Shown here: in pieces, positions 11,278-21,614 of the stretch
How the letters are laid out: each line of letters opens with the position of its first letter
How positions within the stretch are numbered: position 1 is the stretch's first letter
From: Phanerochaete sordida
Lineage: Eukaryota > Basidiomycota > Agaricomycetes > Polyporales > Phanerochaetaceae
DNA: 64,000 bases
Assembly (NCBI GenBank): GCA_019973155.2
Contig: BPQB01000059.1
Span: forward strand, 124,001-188,000
Reading direction: 5' to 3'
Made by a program: the position numbers and the translations under genes
Notes under the pieces: model-generated
The model's input: only the letters and a program-made list of their open reading frames with translations
The model's database searches: none
What the model was told of the DNA's origin: nothing

Positions 11278-12942
11278 ATGTCGCTTCCTTTTCTTCGCCT
11301 CGCGCCGGCCCTCTGCTGCCTGGCCCTCTTTTCTCCCGCGCTAGCGCAAATACCAACCACGTTTCGATGGTCCTTCGGAGGCAGTGTGAGTCGAACACCA
11401 GCATCTTCTCCGCAGGAAGGCGTGCTAACAGGTGCACGTCACAGACGCAGCCGCAACAGTCCCTACAAGAGTGTCAGAAGTACCAGATTACGATACAATC
11501 GCAAGATGGGGGCAGCTCTTCGCAGGCTGGAGTCCCGCCATACTACATGCTCGCACTCGAACCCAGCGGGATACCCACCACGTCCCTGATCGGCTCCGAT
11601 CCGTCCAACTTATGGTGGCAGGCGAACCACCAGAACGGTCAGCAGTCCATGATCAGGTCAATTCTGACACTCATCGTGTAGAGTAGGTCGACAGTTGATG
11701 CTCGCAGTCGTCGATTCCAAGAATAATACTGGGGGAGTAGCTCAGAGCATGTACACCGTGACCGGTATGTCTCTGCGTACTTATCGCTGTCATCGAATAT
11801 TCAAAGGAATGTTGCAGCTGGTAGCGATACATCCTGTCTATCAAATATTCCCTCCTCCGGCGCCGCTATCCAACCAAACGTGTCAACGACATTGAATACT
11901 TGCGATGCGTGGGGCTTGACGCTGAGCGGCGGCAAAACGCCGTATACAGTCGTAATAGCACAAGTTCAGTCGAACACCCTCACGGTTGTTACCATGGACA
12001 AGGACAACGACTTGTTGACATACGTGAACCGAGGTACACCAGGAGCGCCGATCATGGGTCAGTATTTCGAAACCGCGAGACACATGAGCGCCGCTAATCC
12101 CGTCTTATAGCTGCTATCTACGATGCGTGAGTTTGTTCGTGATTTGTTTCGTCGCTCTCTTATTGAACGATGATTTCAGCACGGGAGAATGGGGAACATC
12201 TACACCTGCGCTTCAGACCAAGGGGCAGATACAGCAGGACTGTGGCGGGATGGAGACTGAGCAAGGAAGCACAGATTCGACGAACGAGACTCCAATATCC
12301 GTCGCAACCATAGTCCGAGCCATTCCAACAGGCACAAGCGTCGGTCCGCCCAGCTCTTCCAGCTCGACCCCAGCGTCTCATCAAACTCAACAACCCGCGA
12401 ATTTGTCCCAGGGCAGCCACGTCTCGACCGGCCTGATCGCGGGCGTCGCGCTGGGTGTCGGTATACCCGTGCTCTTCGGCGTCGCCGGCCTCATCGGCTG
12501 GTACTGCATACGCCGACGCCGTCGACGCGACGCAGCAGTATATTCTTCACGCCCGGACATGTTCCAAGCCCCGCACTCGCCTGCGGTCGGCTACATCGAC
12601 GGCGTCGCGGCGACGCCGTTCGCTCCCAACCGCCGTTCGTCGACTGCATCACATTATCCCGAAGCGCAGCCCTTCCTGAATGCATACGCAGACTCGTCCA
12701 GTCATTATCGCTCAACGACGCCCACCATGTCGTCGGACGTTGGAACGTCCGATGCCGGCCCCGCGCGTGCTGGGTACGCAACCTCGGGCGGGTCGTCGGC
12801 GCTGTCCGCACAGTCTGCGCAGAGCGAGAAGATGCGCCGCATGCAGGAACGCAGGGCGGAGCCCGAGGAGGTCGTAGTGCAGCATCAAGACAGTGGCGTC
12901 GTCATCACAGAACTTCCTCCCCCCTATATCGGCGGCTCTTGA
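11278..12942 (+). CDS. Array copy 4: secreted-domain membrane protein with PPPY tail
   Basis: Exons 11278-11385, 11445-11637, 11687-11764, 11818-12057, 12111-12126 and 12180-12942 close to 465 aa, the shortest copy. ATG 11278 gives the cleanest signal peptide (ending FSPALAQ); an in-frame ATG at 11215 would add an Arg-rich leader. The modules read EC...PPYYMLALEPSG...WWQANHQ and NTCDAWGLTLSGG...PYTVVIAQ...AIYDA. The helix is at about residues 295-318 (GVALGVGIPVLFGVAGLIGW) and is followed by six Arg after CI. The tail ends VQHQDSG...ELPPPYIGGS, so the PPPY lies six residues from the C-terminus. Copy 5 is its closest relative by motif (NTCDAWGL, QHxDSG). Confidence 0.83.
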
Positions 12943-14165
12943 CCGCTGTTACGCAGTATTGCTTGTCTTTCAGGGGCAGAGATGATCCGTACATGGTGGA
13001 CATTTGGACATTGAGCACCGTGTGCGGTAGCGTTGTATAAAATTTCTGCGTATATCCATCCTTGAACCGCCTGCTGGGCTCGATGGAGCATAACATTTTG
13101 CGAGTGTCCGCAAATAGATCGGTGAATTAAACATCGTAGGGACCACAACACATCGATCCACATGTATCGCGCCGAACGCCATAACGACTACGCATTCCCC
13201 CAACTGGTCGATCGGTGCCTAGTCCTAGATGATCCACCAGTAGAGCTCTTCGTGATAGGCATGCCGTAAATGGAGGGCATGTCTGCGAGCTGATCGTTGA
13301 CTTTCTTGTCTCATGCTGTGAGTTCTCGGTCTCGTAGAGAGGCCTCCCATGCGTCTTCCAGGTCTGAATGCTATGGTTTGAGCAACTCGCTCTTCATAAC
13401 AACTGAGAGTAAATCTTTGATAGCGGCAGGATCTTGATGTCCCTTGCCCCATACCCTACCCCAGAGGTCTCGATTCATGCTGGCATAGCGAGGTGAGAAG
13501 ATCTCGCGCGCCATTCGGAGTTCATCTGCGCTGCTACAAACATCCGCGTGTTTACACAGCAGGACACAAGGTGCTTTCCAGATTTCCAACTTGAAGCGTA
13601 TTCAGAGGAACGCACGTTTGGGTTCTGCTCGTTGGTCTCGTTTGGAGTCTATGTTGCACGAGAGGTGTGTGCAGAGAGAGAGAGAGAGGTGTCTGGGGTC
13701 CACCAGCCCTCCGACGGCTTCGTGGCGCCTGAATGGACGCCGCCTGGACGACTACCACGTCCGTTCGAAGACTTCATTCGTCCCAGAAAGCTCCTACAAC
13801 TTCTTCACTTGCTATACGGATGAATGATGACATTGACTACATCATGCAGACGCACGCTCTTTTCTGCGCAGTCTTTGTTTCTAGATTTCTCTCGACGCCC
13901 GCGACTCGTCGGACCGGGGCAAAATTTGCTGCCAGCAGTTTACTAGACTCGTTCACCAGCACACCCTGGCCTTTACGGCCAGCATACCGACCCTTCAAAT
14001 CTCCTCTGGACGCGACGCTACCATGCCAAGTTGACTGGCCACGAATTTAGCAACTCACAAGAGCGCGGATTCAATGACAGCACCAGCGACAATCGAGTTC
14101 TTTCTACATTCAGATCCTAGTTTCATATATTCTTTACCTCCGTTAGGCCGCAGTATTTCTTGGAC
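12943..14165. other. Spacer after copy 4
   Basis: No supported gene. A short GA microsatellite lies near 13675-13690. Frames at 13371-13823 on both strands lack starts, splice patterns or recognisable motifs. Confidence 0.45.
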
Positions 14166-14770
14166 ATGACCGCGGATGTCAGCTTCCAAGCGAGCGGCCG
14201 CCCATCGCTGCGCCAGGGACCGCCTGCTCTGCGGACGAGCAACGATTCAGCGACCTCTGACGCGGCTAGGCCTTATCCGACGTTCACCTGCCAGAACAAG
14301 CGGGTCATTGAGCACTGTGAGTACTATTGGTTCAATCTGGCGGGCAACAAGCCTCAGTACGCCACATATGCCCTGGGATTTGACGTTTGCTGTGCACTAT
14401 GATCGCCCTGACAGGGTCTCTATAGAGAGAGAGCTCCGCACCGCTAGGCAGAGGTCAGTGCTTGTGTTCGTTTCATCTGCGTAGGCAGTTTACGTCGTCC
14501 AACCCGGCTACGACCAGATCTGACGTGAAGTGTCGATGCAATGCGTCGCGAAACGCATTCCCGCAGGCCATTGATTGTGGACCCTCGGGCGAGATAAGCT
14601 CTGCGGTAAGGCAGGGGCAGCAAGGTTCACGTAACAGCCCCGCCTTCCCGCAAGCGAAACCTTGTCACCTCCGTGGTCAGCGGTTGAGTCGATGTCCCCG
14701 AGTCCCACCCGGACCTCCTTCAACGCTCCTATGTTTTACAGCAAGACACCTTCCAGCGCGAAGTCCGTCG
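14166..14770 (+). CDS. Possible multi-exon gene, fragmentary and unrecognised
   Basis: An exon-like frame begins at ATG 14166 and ends at a good donor (GTGAGT) at 14317. Further coding-like pieces on the same strand follow likely acceptors: SIERELRTARQR near 14419, after a CCTGACAG, and QDTFQREVRRAKDQ near 14743, after TTTTACAG. Both pieces are charged and helical in character. I could not join them into one open frame, so boundaries are approximate. It may be a decaying gene between copies 4 and 5. Confidence 0.25.
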
Positions 14771-15096
14771 AGCGAAAGATCAAGGTAGACAGGTCTGAAG
14801 CTCGGTTCTTCGCATCGCGATGGTAAGCTATCCTCTCAATGTCCGTCTGACGCTGGATCCCGCTCACATCAGTGATACGTCGATATCTCAGGCTACTAGG
14901 AAATGAGCTTGATTCGTGGATCATGGGAACGGTGCCACCGCTGGAGCTATGAAGCGGCACGCCGTTGAGTCGGCTTATTCCCCCAAACTGGTCCTGATCC
15001 ATCGACCAGCACCGTTATATGACGATGAACCGCTGCTCAGCGTCCCGCGGCTGCCCCTGCCCCTCCCCCGCACCCGCCCGTGGACAGTGATCGCTC

Positions 15097-16968
15097 ATGT
15101 TGTCCCCTACTAGCCTTCCGCTCGTCCTCTCCGCGCTGAGCCTGCTGCCTCACACTGCGGCACAGATCCCGAATACATTCAGGTGGGACTGGGGAGTGAA
15201 CGTCAGTGCTCAGCTGATTATCTGGAGCAATGAAGTGCTGACTAGATATCCTAGCCTCCGCCGCCGTCTACTTTACCGGAGTGCAACACCTTCCAAGTCG
15301 TCGTCACGCCACTTAACGGCAGTCAGCCCTCTCCGCCGTACTACATGGTCGCGCTGGAAGCTAGTGGAATTTCGACGACCTCGAATATTGGGACAGACCC
15401 TGCCGATTTATGGTGGCAAGCAAATCATAAGAATGGCGAGGTTTCCTGGCGCATGTTCGTCTGGCCAGTACCGCTGACAATTTTCCTATCAGGCCAGTCA
15501 GTAATGCTTGCGGTGGTTGATTCGACGGGAGCCACTGGAGGCGTGTCGTCGACTTTCTGGACGATGAGCGGTGCGTCGCTCGTTGGCTCTGAACACGGTA
15601 TCCTGACGATAATAAATTCGACACCGTAGGTGGAGACGACACGTCCTGCACGTCCGGGTTAAAATCCTCTGCGGCAGCCATCACTGCGAACGTGACCACC
15701 CAGTTGAACACATGTGACGCGTGGGGTCTAACCGTGGTTGGCGGCGAAAGTCCCTTCACGATCGTTCTGGCGCAGCCCGGTTCGTCCGTGCTCACAGTCG
15801 TGAGCCTGAGCCAGGGTTATGATCTGCTCACATATATCAACCGAGCCACGCCCGGAGAGCCGCTCATGGGTCAGTGTTCCTGAACTGTCTTTAGCATGAT
15901 TTGCTAATCTGTAAGCTGTTCAGCCGCCGTTTATGATGCGTGTGTATATTTCATGCTGGATCCGCAATTCTCGTTGCTGACGCAGCAATATTTAGCACAG
16001 GACTATGGGGGAAATCTAGTCCGGCTGTTGACCCAACGGGTGGTATACAAGTTGATTGTGGAAGCGCGATAACGGTCCAAGGAAACAGTCTCAACTCGAC
16101 ACAGTCGGGGATTAACGGCACTGCCATCGCTGTTCCTCTTCCAACTGGCACAAGCGTCGCCGCACTCCCTACGGCGACCGCCGCTTCGGACCATGTATCG
16201 CTTGGGGTACCAGTCGGTGTCGGTGTGGGCGTTGGAGTTCCAGTCATTGCGGTCGCTGCCGTTCTCCTCTTCATATTCTGCCTGAAGCGTCGCAGACCAC
16301 AAGGAGGAGCGGCCACGATCGACCGGTACGAGCAGCCGTACCCGAGCATGGGATACATCCAGGGCGCGGTCACGACGCCGTACACACACTCCACGAAGTC
16401 TCCGACGTTCACCGAGTCACGCATGCCGTCTACGTACACAGACACCGCGCCCGCCTTCCGCGGGTTCCCAGAGCCCATGACCCCGAACACGCCTTCCTAT
16501 GGGTTCCCAGAGCTCATGACCACCACCGCGCCCTCGCGCTCGTCCGCGTTCTCGGAGCCGTACAGCCAGGCGCGCTCGCTCACGCCCACACAGTTGTCGG
16601 ACGCCCCGCTGCCGATGCCAGCGGCGGCGCAGGACGAGCAGCCGCGGGTGCCAGGCGACTTCAACCCGTACAATGCTGCGGTCGCGCTCGTCGGGGCGGC
16701 ACCGGCGGTGTTCAGTCAGGACGAGAAGCTGCGCGCGGCGAACGACCGCATGAACGAGTCGCGCTCGACGTCGTCGAAGGACAGCACGGGGCTGCAGCCC
16801 TCGCCCACGTACCGTTCTGCCGCGAGTCCCCTAGTGGCAGGCCCTTCACGGGTACCCGAGGAGATCTTCGTGCAGCATCGCGATAGTGGAATCCCAGCCA
16901 GAGATTTGCCTCCTCCATATGCTGGTTCTGCGCTGTCGCGCGCCACTACAAAGGCCGCGCTTTTCTGA
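15097..16968 (+). CDS. Array copy 5: secreted-domain membrane protein with PPPY tail
   Basis: Exons 15097-15201, 15255-15435, 15493-15570, 15630-15869, 15924-15939 and 15996-16968 close to 530 aa. The second intron (15436-15492) must start with GC rather than GT to keep the frame (AAT G then GC CAG). The signal peptide ends LLPHTAAQ. The modules read PEC...PPYYMVALEASG...WWQANHK and NTCDAWGLTVVGG...PFTIVLAQ...AVYDA. The helix is at about residues 276-300 (GVGVGVPVIAVAAVLLFIF) and is followed by CLKRRR. The tail is rich in Pro, Ser and Thr, with a repeated GFPE segment, and ends VQHRDSG...DLPPPYAGS. The next gene on the right is convergent. Confidence 0.83.
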
Positions 16969-17390
16969 AGACTTCTGGGGATACGCTACCTCAGCATTTG
17001 GGTAGAACTTCTATGAACTGTACCTCCAGCCGCCTGCTACGTCCCTCCCTGTACGCTGTATTTACCATGAACTCAATGATATATGACGCGTCATGACGAA
17101 AGGATTTATCATTCACTCACTCACGAATTAGACTCGTGTCCAGTCAACTTGGTAGGGTAGGGACGCGTACCGAGGAGATGGGAGGGTCGGTACGCTGTAT
17201 TAGCTACCAAGTAAAGCCAGGGCGTGCTGGTGAGCGAGCCTACTCACGAATCGCTTCTTCCTCGTATCGTACCGCAATAACTGAGCAATTTGGCATGATA
17301 TCCGCAACATAGGTGCATACAATACATTAATGCGTGATGTTCCAACACTTTAACATGCTTAGTCCAAGAATCTCCATGTACAGTCTCCAT

Positions 17391-20300
17391 CTACGGTGGG
17401 TCCAACGGGTAATGGAACACTTTGCGACACAGCTGCCATGCGAAGCCGAGCCCACGCGCAAGCACCGCAGCCGTAGCGCGTGCTGTCTCGGGAATGTCCA
17501 GCGGCGGGATGTCGAAGTGGATGGGCCAGAGGAAGGGAAGGTCTCTAAAGGGCAGGATCGCGTCTGTCGCTGATGGCGTAGAGGCCGAGATTACGGTGGG
17601 CGTAAGGGTAGGTAACGACGATGCGGAAGCAATGGTAGATGTAGTCGTGGGGGTGCTCGTGGAGCTCGAAGGGATGGGGGTCACTACCTGCTCGGGGCTA
17701 GGCTGTGTGGGCTCCGGACGAATGGTGACGGTGGAGACAGAGACGGAGAGGTGTGTTGACGTGACTGTGAGAGGGAGTGGGGTCTCGGTGGGAAGAGCGG
17801 CGAGAGACGCCGACAAGGCATCTAGGGCCTGCTTCATCTCGCCTCGTTCGGTAATGAGTGTACGATTCTCGGACATGGTCAGGAGGGAAATGACAGTGGG
17901 AATCGTGCAGATGACGACCGCAAGGATGGTCCACCAGCCAGCTGGGGAGCCAGATTTTGGTTGTGCTGGAGGCAAGATGGGGGCGATGGTGACTGTCAGT
18001 TCGGGGTGGAACAGCTCTTCCACCGCGCGGCGAATGAGAACGCTGCCTTCAGAGAACTCTTGTCTGTTGGGAAAGTTTGAACGCGTCGGCGTGATGGTGA
18101 AGCCTAGTGTCCGAGATAAGCATCGACGCGCGTCATGCAGTGGCATGTTCAACATACCTTTGGGTTCGGGAACCCTGACTTCCATCTTTCCAACCGGTAG
18201 CTCGAATGTTGGTAGCAAGACGTCCAACAAAGCCACATCCGTGCCTCTGCCCTTGCTCTTACGCTCCTTCCCACCGAGCTTCTCCCCAAGATTCGCGGGC
18301 ATTGAGACCGAGTACTCGACTTGTACCTTGCCGCCGCAGGCATCGCCGAGGTGCACCTGCACCCACGTCATGCTCTCCTTCGGCGCGTCCTCCTCAAGCG
18401 GGAAGCCCAGCGCAGGAAGCCGCCCTCCTGGCTTCTCGATCGTTGTCGTCTCGTAGAGCGCCGCTGTGCCATCGAGTGTGACCTTCGTGATGTTGACCTT
18501 CGGCAGTTCTACGTGGGCACCGGCCGTGCGCACAGGGCGGGGCAGGCCAAACCCAAGCCACTCCGTGTCACCTTCGGGGTCGCCGTCGACGTCAGCCACA
18601 AGGCGCACCTCGTACTCGGTCGGCACGGCGTTCCCCTCGCTCGCAAACTCCGGCGTGACTGTGGCCACAACGTGCGTGACCTCAGCCTTGCCGTCTGTGC
18701 GCCGGCGGCGTGGCGTCGAGCGTGTCGACATGGCGGATCCTGGCCGCGAGAAGAGGCCGTTGGGCGTGCGTCGCCCGCTGATGTCCACGCTGCGGTCGCG
18801 CATAGAGCGCGAGCGGCTGCGCGGCGATTCGACCGCGCGGATGGCGAAACGTGCGCCATCAGTGCCCAGTTTCGCGTGGCTGCGTGGCTGAACGACGGTC
18901 TTGCGCGTCTGCGGGTCGTGTATGCTGCCATCGAGGTTGAAGATGTCGAGCGCGGCGCTGGGCATGTCGTTGCGGACAAGGCTGGAGACGACCTGGTTCT
19001 CCGCGTATAGCACGCGGAACGTGGGGATGACGATCGGGTCCGTCTCGCTCTCGGCGTCTGCACCAGAGAACGAACGATGAAGGTGAAAGGGCTTTTCTGG
19101 AGGTTTGACAAGCACGGTGCCACTGATATTGAACGTGAAAGTGCTGGTTTGGGGAGGGATCATGCGCCCGGCGTCAATATGGACAGAGACCGGGATCTTG
19201 GGGGAGAAAATCATCTTGGAGCCAGGTTCCATCTCTTCGGGCGCGATTGAAGATGCTCGACTTCGCCTTTCAGGGCTTGAAGGCACAGTGGTCACGGCAG
19301 ACGAGTTTAACGAGGAGAGAGGGGTAGACTCGATGATCGGGGAGCTCTCCGAGAGCGAGTCGTCCAATGAAGGTAGCGGGGCACGGAGAAGGGACGAGCT
19401 AGAACTTGTCCAGCGTTGTTCCTCTTTCCTGACAGGTTCCACCTTACTTGGCGTGGCCGGCTGTACGCGGACTGCTGGGGACTCCGAACTTGACGAGGGC
19501 CGCCGAGTGTGGGACGACGGAGGCGGAGGTCCGACCCACCATCCGCAGAATGCTTTGCCACCCTGCACAGACCACTGTGGCTTTTCATCAGGCGCCCAGG
19601 TAACCTCGCAATCCCCAGCATCCAGCTGCACGTCGAAGCCAAGAAGCCAAGCAGAGGATGGATGAATGAGGCCGGTGCACGTTGCGGTGTAGTCGAGCTG
19701 CATGAGCACGCCCTCCTGATCGCTCGCCGCCCCGCTTCTACCGCGAGTCCTCCCCTTATCCTCCCGATCCAGGATAACGCAGCTTGTTTCTCCGTTGACT
19801 TCCCTGAAACCGGCACGCCGCCTATTGTCGCTTGTCGTCGGTACGTCTTCGTTACGTGCGGAGGCCCACCGTATAGTCATCGACTCGGTGGTAGGGAATG
19901 TACCGTTCGTACGCGTCCAGCCGTCCACTCCGCCAGAGGAATCGCTTGACTCATCATCCGCAAAGTGTTGATAGAGGGAGCCCGTGCTGCGTGAAAGACT
20001 GCGTTTGTGTCCTCCGGATGATGGAGCGTTGAGCGTAGGCACGCAGTTTATACGCCAGTCGTCGGTTGGAACAGATGCAAGAGATGCTGCAGAGGACGAT
20101 AAGTCCTTCGGCCCAGAGTAGACCTTGACGGCCAGGAAGTTGTTGAGACAACGAGGTACTGGAATTTTCAGCTGCAAACCAATTAGTCGCAGCCACTGAG
20201 AAGGAAGTGCCGACGAACCAAGTACGGATGCTGCGGTGGTTTGGCAATGAACGGCGCCCAAATTTCGATTGCAGCCATGAATTGGAGTTGATTTGCGCTG

Positions 20301-20616
20301 GTTCGCCGACCATAGGACCCATCGTAGGACCGAGTGCTGAGAGGAAATTCTCGAGGCGGCACGTAGCATACTTGATACTGGTTCACGGTGATTTCCCCGA
20401 CGTACTTCGCCTCAAGTACGTCAAGGTCGGGAGATGCAACAGTTGGAGACATGGGTGCGCGGACACTGTCGAATAGCGATTGATAGAGCTCGCTGGATGG
20501 GTTGGGCAAGCCGAGGGCGCGAGCAGCTCTTCTGAGCATATAATGCGTGAAGTTGTACGGAACACTGCTTTGGTCCAGCGGGTGCACATACGCCCGAATG
20601 ATCTTCAAGTTTTCCT
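17391..20616 (-). CDS. Large membrane protein of unknown function (5' exon unresolved)
   Basis: Two exons are clear, 20616-20219 and 20171-17391, joined by a 47-bp intron with a GACTAAT branch site (reading HPYL then LKIPVPRCLNNF). An upstream exon is needed because a good acceptor (TTACAG) precedes 20616 and no ATG starts the frame (it opens at ENLKIIRAYVHP); that exon was not found. The visible part is about 1058 aa. The N-terminal half has a YNFTHYMLRRAARALGL motif and Ser-rich segments. The middle holds a beta-rich region (FTFNISGTVLV, then WLGFGLPRPV). Near the C-terminus one hydrophobic helix (GWWTILAVVICTIPTVISLL) precedes a Ser/Thr/Pro-rich stretch and a final amphipathic region. I do not recognise the family. 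Confidence 0.7.
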
Positions 20617-20996
20617 CTGTAAGTGAAGTAAGTTCAGTTGTGAAGTCGCGCTCTCAACGACGAGATATGCCCGTGTACACGTGTCGTCCTGTGGAGGCAG
20701 ACTGGCTTCCATTTGCTAGTATAGAGCCTGTGCTGCATTCATGGCATGTCAGAATATGGTCTCTTCATTGCTGACGGTACTCATATTCGACGGAACCAGA
20801 TGACACAGTGGTGCAGTGGGCTGCGGACGCGACACGACATGTCTACATACCTGGAAAGAGTGGTATTGTCGCTCCGGGTGTACAGGCACTGACAGGTATC
20901 GATAGCTACGAAAGCGACGCGTTCAGCCCATCGAAAGCGCGTTCGACGCGAAGTACAACACGTACACGGAGGAACATCTTCACCGGCGCGCCGTTG

Positions 20997-21317
20997 TCAT
21001 CGACATTCCTGTCGGCTTTCACCTCGACCGTCAGCCTCTGCACGATGTTGAGCTTTGACTGTGGGCTTGAGTTCGTATATGCGCTCGATCTCGCGGGGCT
21101 CGAAGCCCTGGAGTAGCGCGTCGAGGCAGGCATGCCTGTTCGTGATGTGTCGTGACTTGTCGTTCAGGAGCAGAGATACAAGATGAAGCAGTATGATACA
21201 GTGTTCTATGCGAGTGATAGGTGTGTTTTCGGGTGGTCTTGAGGGAGAAGTGGATGACCGTCGCGGAAAGAGTGCTGGCAGATGGGCAAGCTGTTCAATG
21301 CTGAGCGCCGCCTGCAT
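20997..21317 (-). CDS. Possible small single-exon gene, unrecognised
   Basis: A complete 106-aa frame starts at a true ATG (MQAALSIEQLAHLPALF) and contains a hydrophobic helix (CIILLHLVSLLLND) and a charged helix (LLQGFEPREIERIYELKP). Composition and codon choice look coding. The last 60 bp overlap a coding-like stretch on the plus strand (about 20931-21057), so one of the two is probably spurious or their 3' ends overlap. Function unknown. Confidence 0.35.
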   Translation of the reverse strand: MQAALSIEQLAHLPALFPRRSSTSPSRPPENTPITRIEHCIILLHLVSLLLNDKSRHITNRHACLDALLQGFEPREIERIYELKPTVKAQHRAEADGRGESRQECR

Positions 21318-21614
21318 TTGGCACGACGCCGCGAGCCAGGGCTACTAATTCAGCCTTTCCTGCCGTTCGTCTTCACGGCCTCAGGGACATTTTCTATGTC
21401 TATGTGCATATATTTCTGCACAACGACGAGTCAGAGGTCCAGAGCGTCCCAGGAGACATGCGGTCCACAGATCCCATCTCAACAACTCTCGGGCTGTTAC
21501 TGGGGGGCGGGTCGCCAGTCTGGTATTCGGGGTCCCAGCTGTTAGCTCGCACACGCCCGCCAGGGTCGCGACCCGCGGCTGCTTGTCCAGAACATCTACT
21601 TCGCCTGTTTCACC

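Noticed and set aside
17422..18456. Long plus-strand frame opposite the large membrane protein
   Set aside because: Antisense shadow of GC-rich coding DNA; no start context, splice logic or protein-like motifs, while the minus frame continues for 927 codons.
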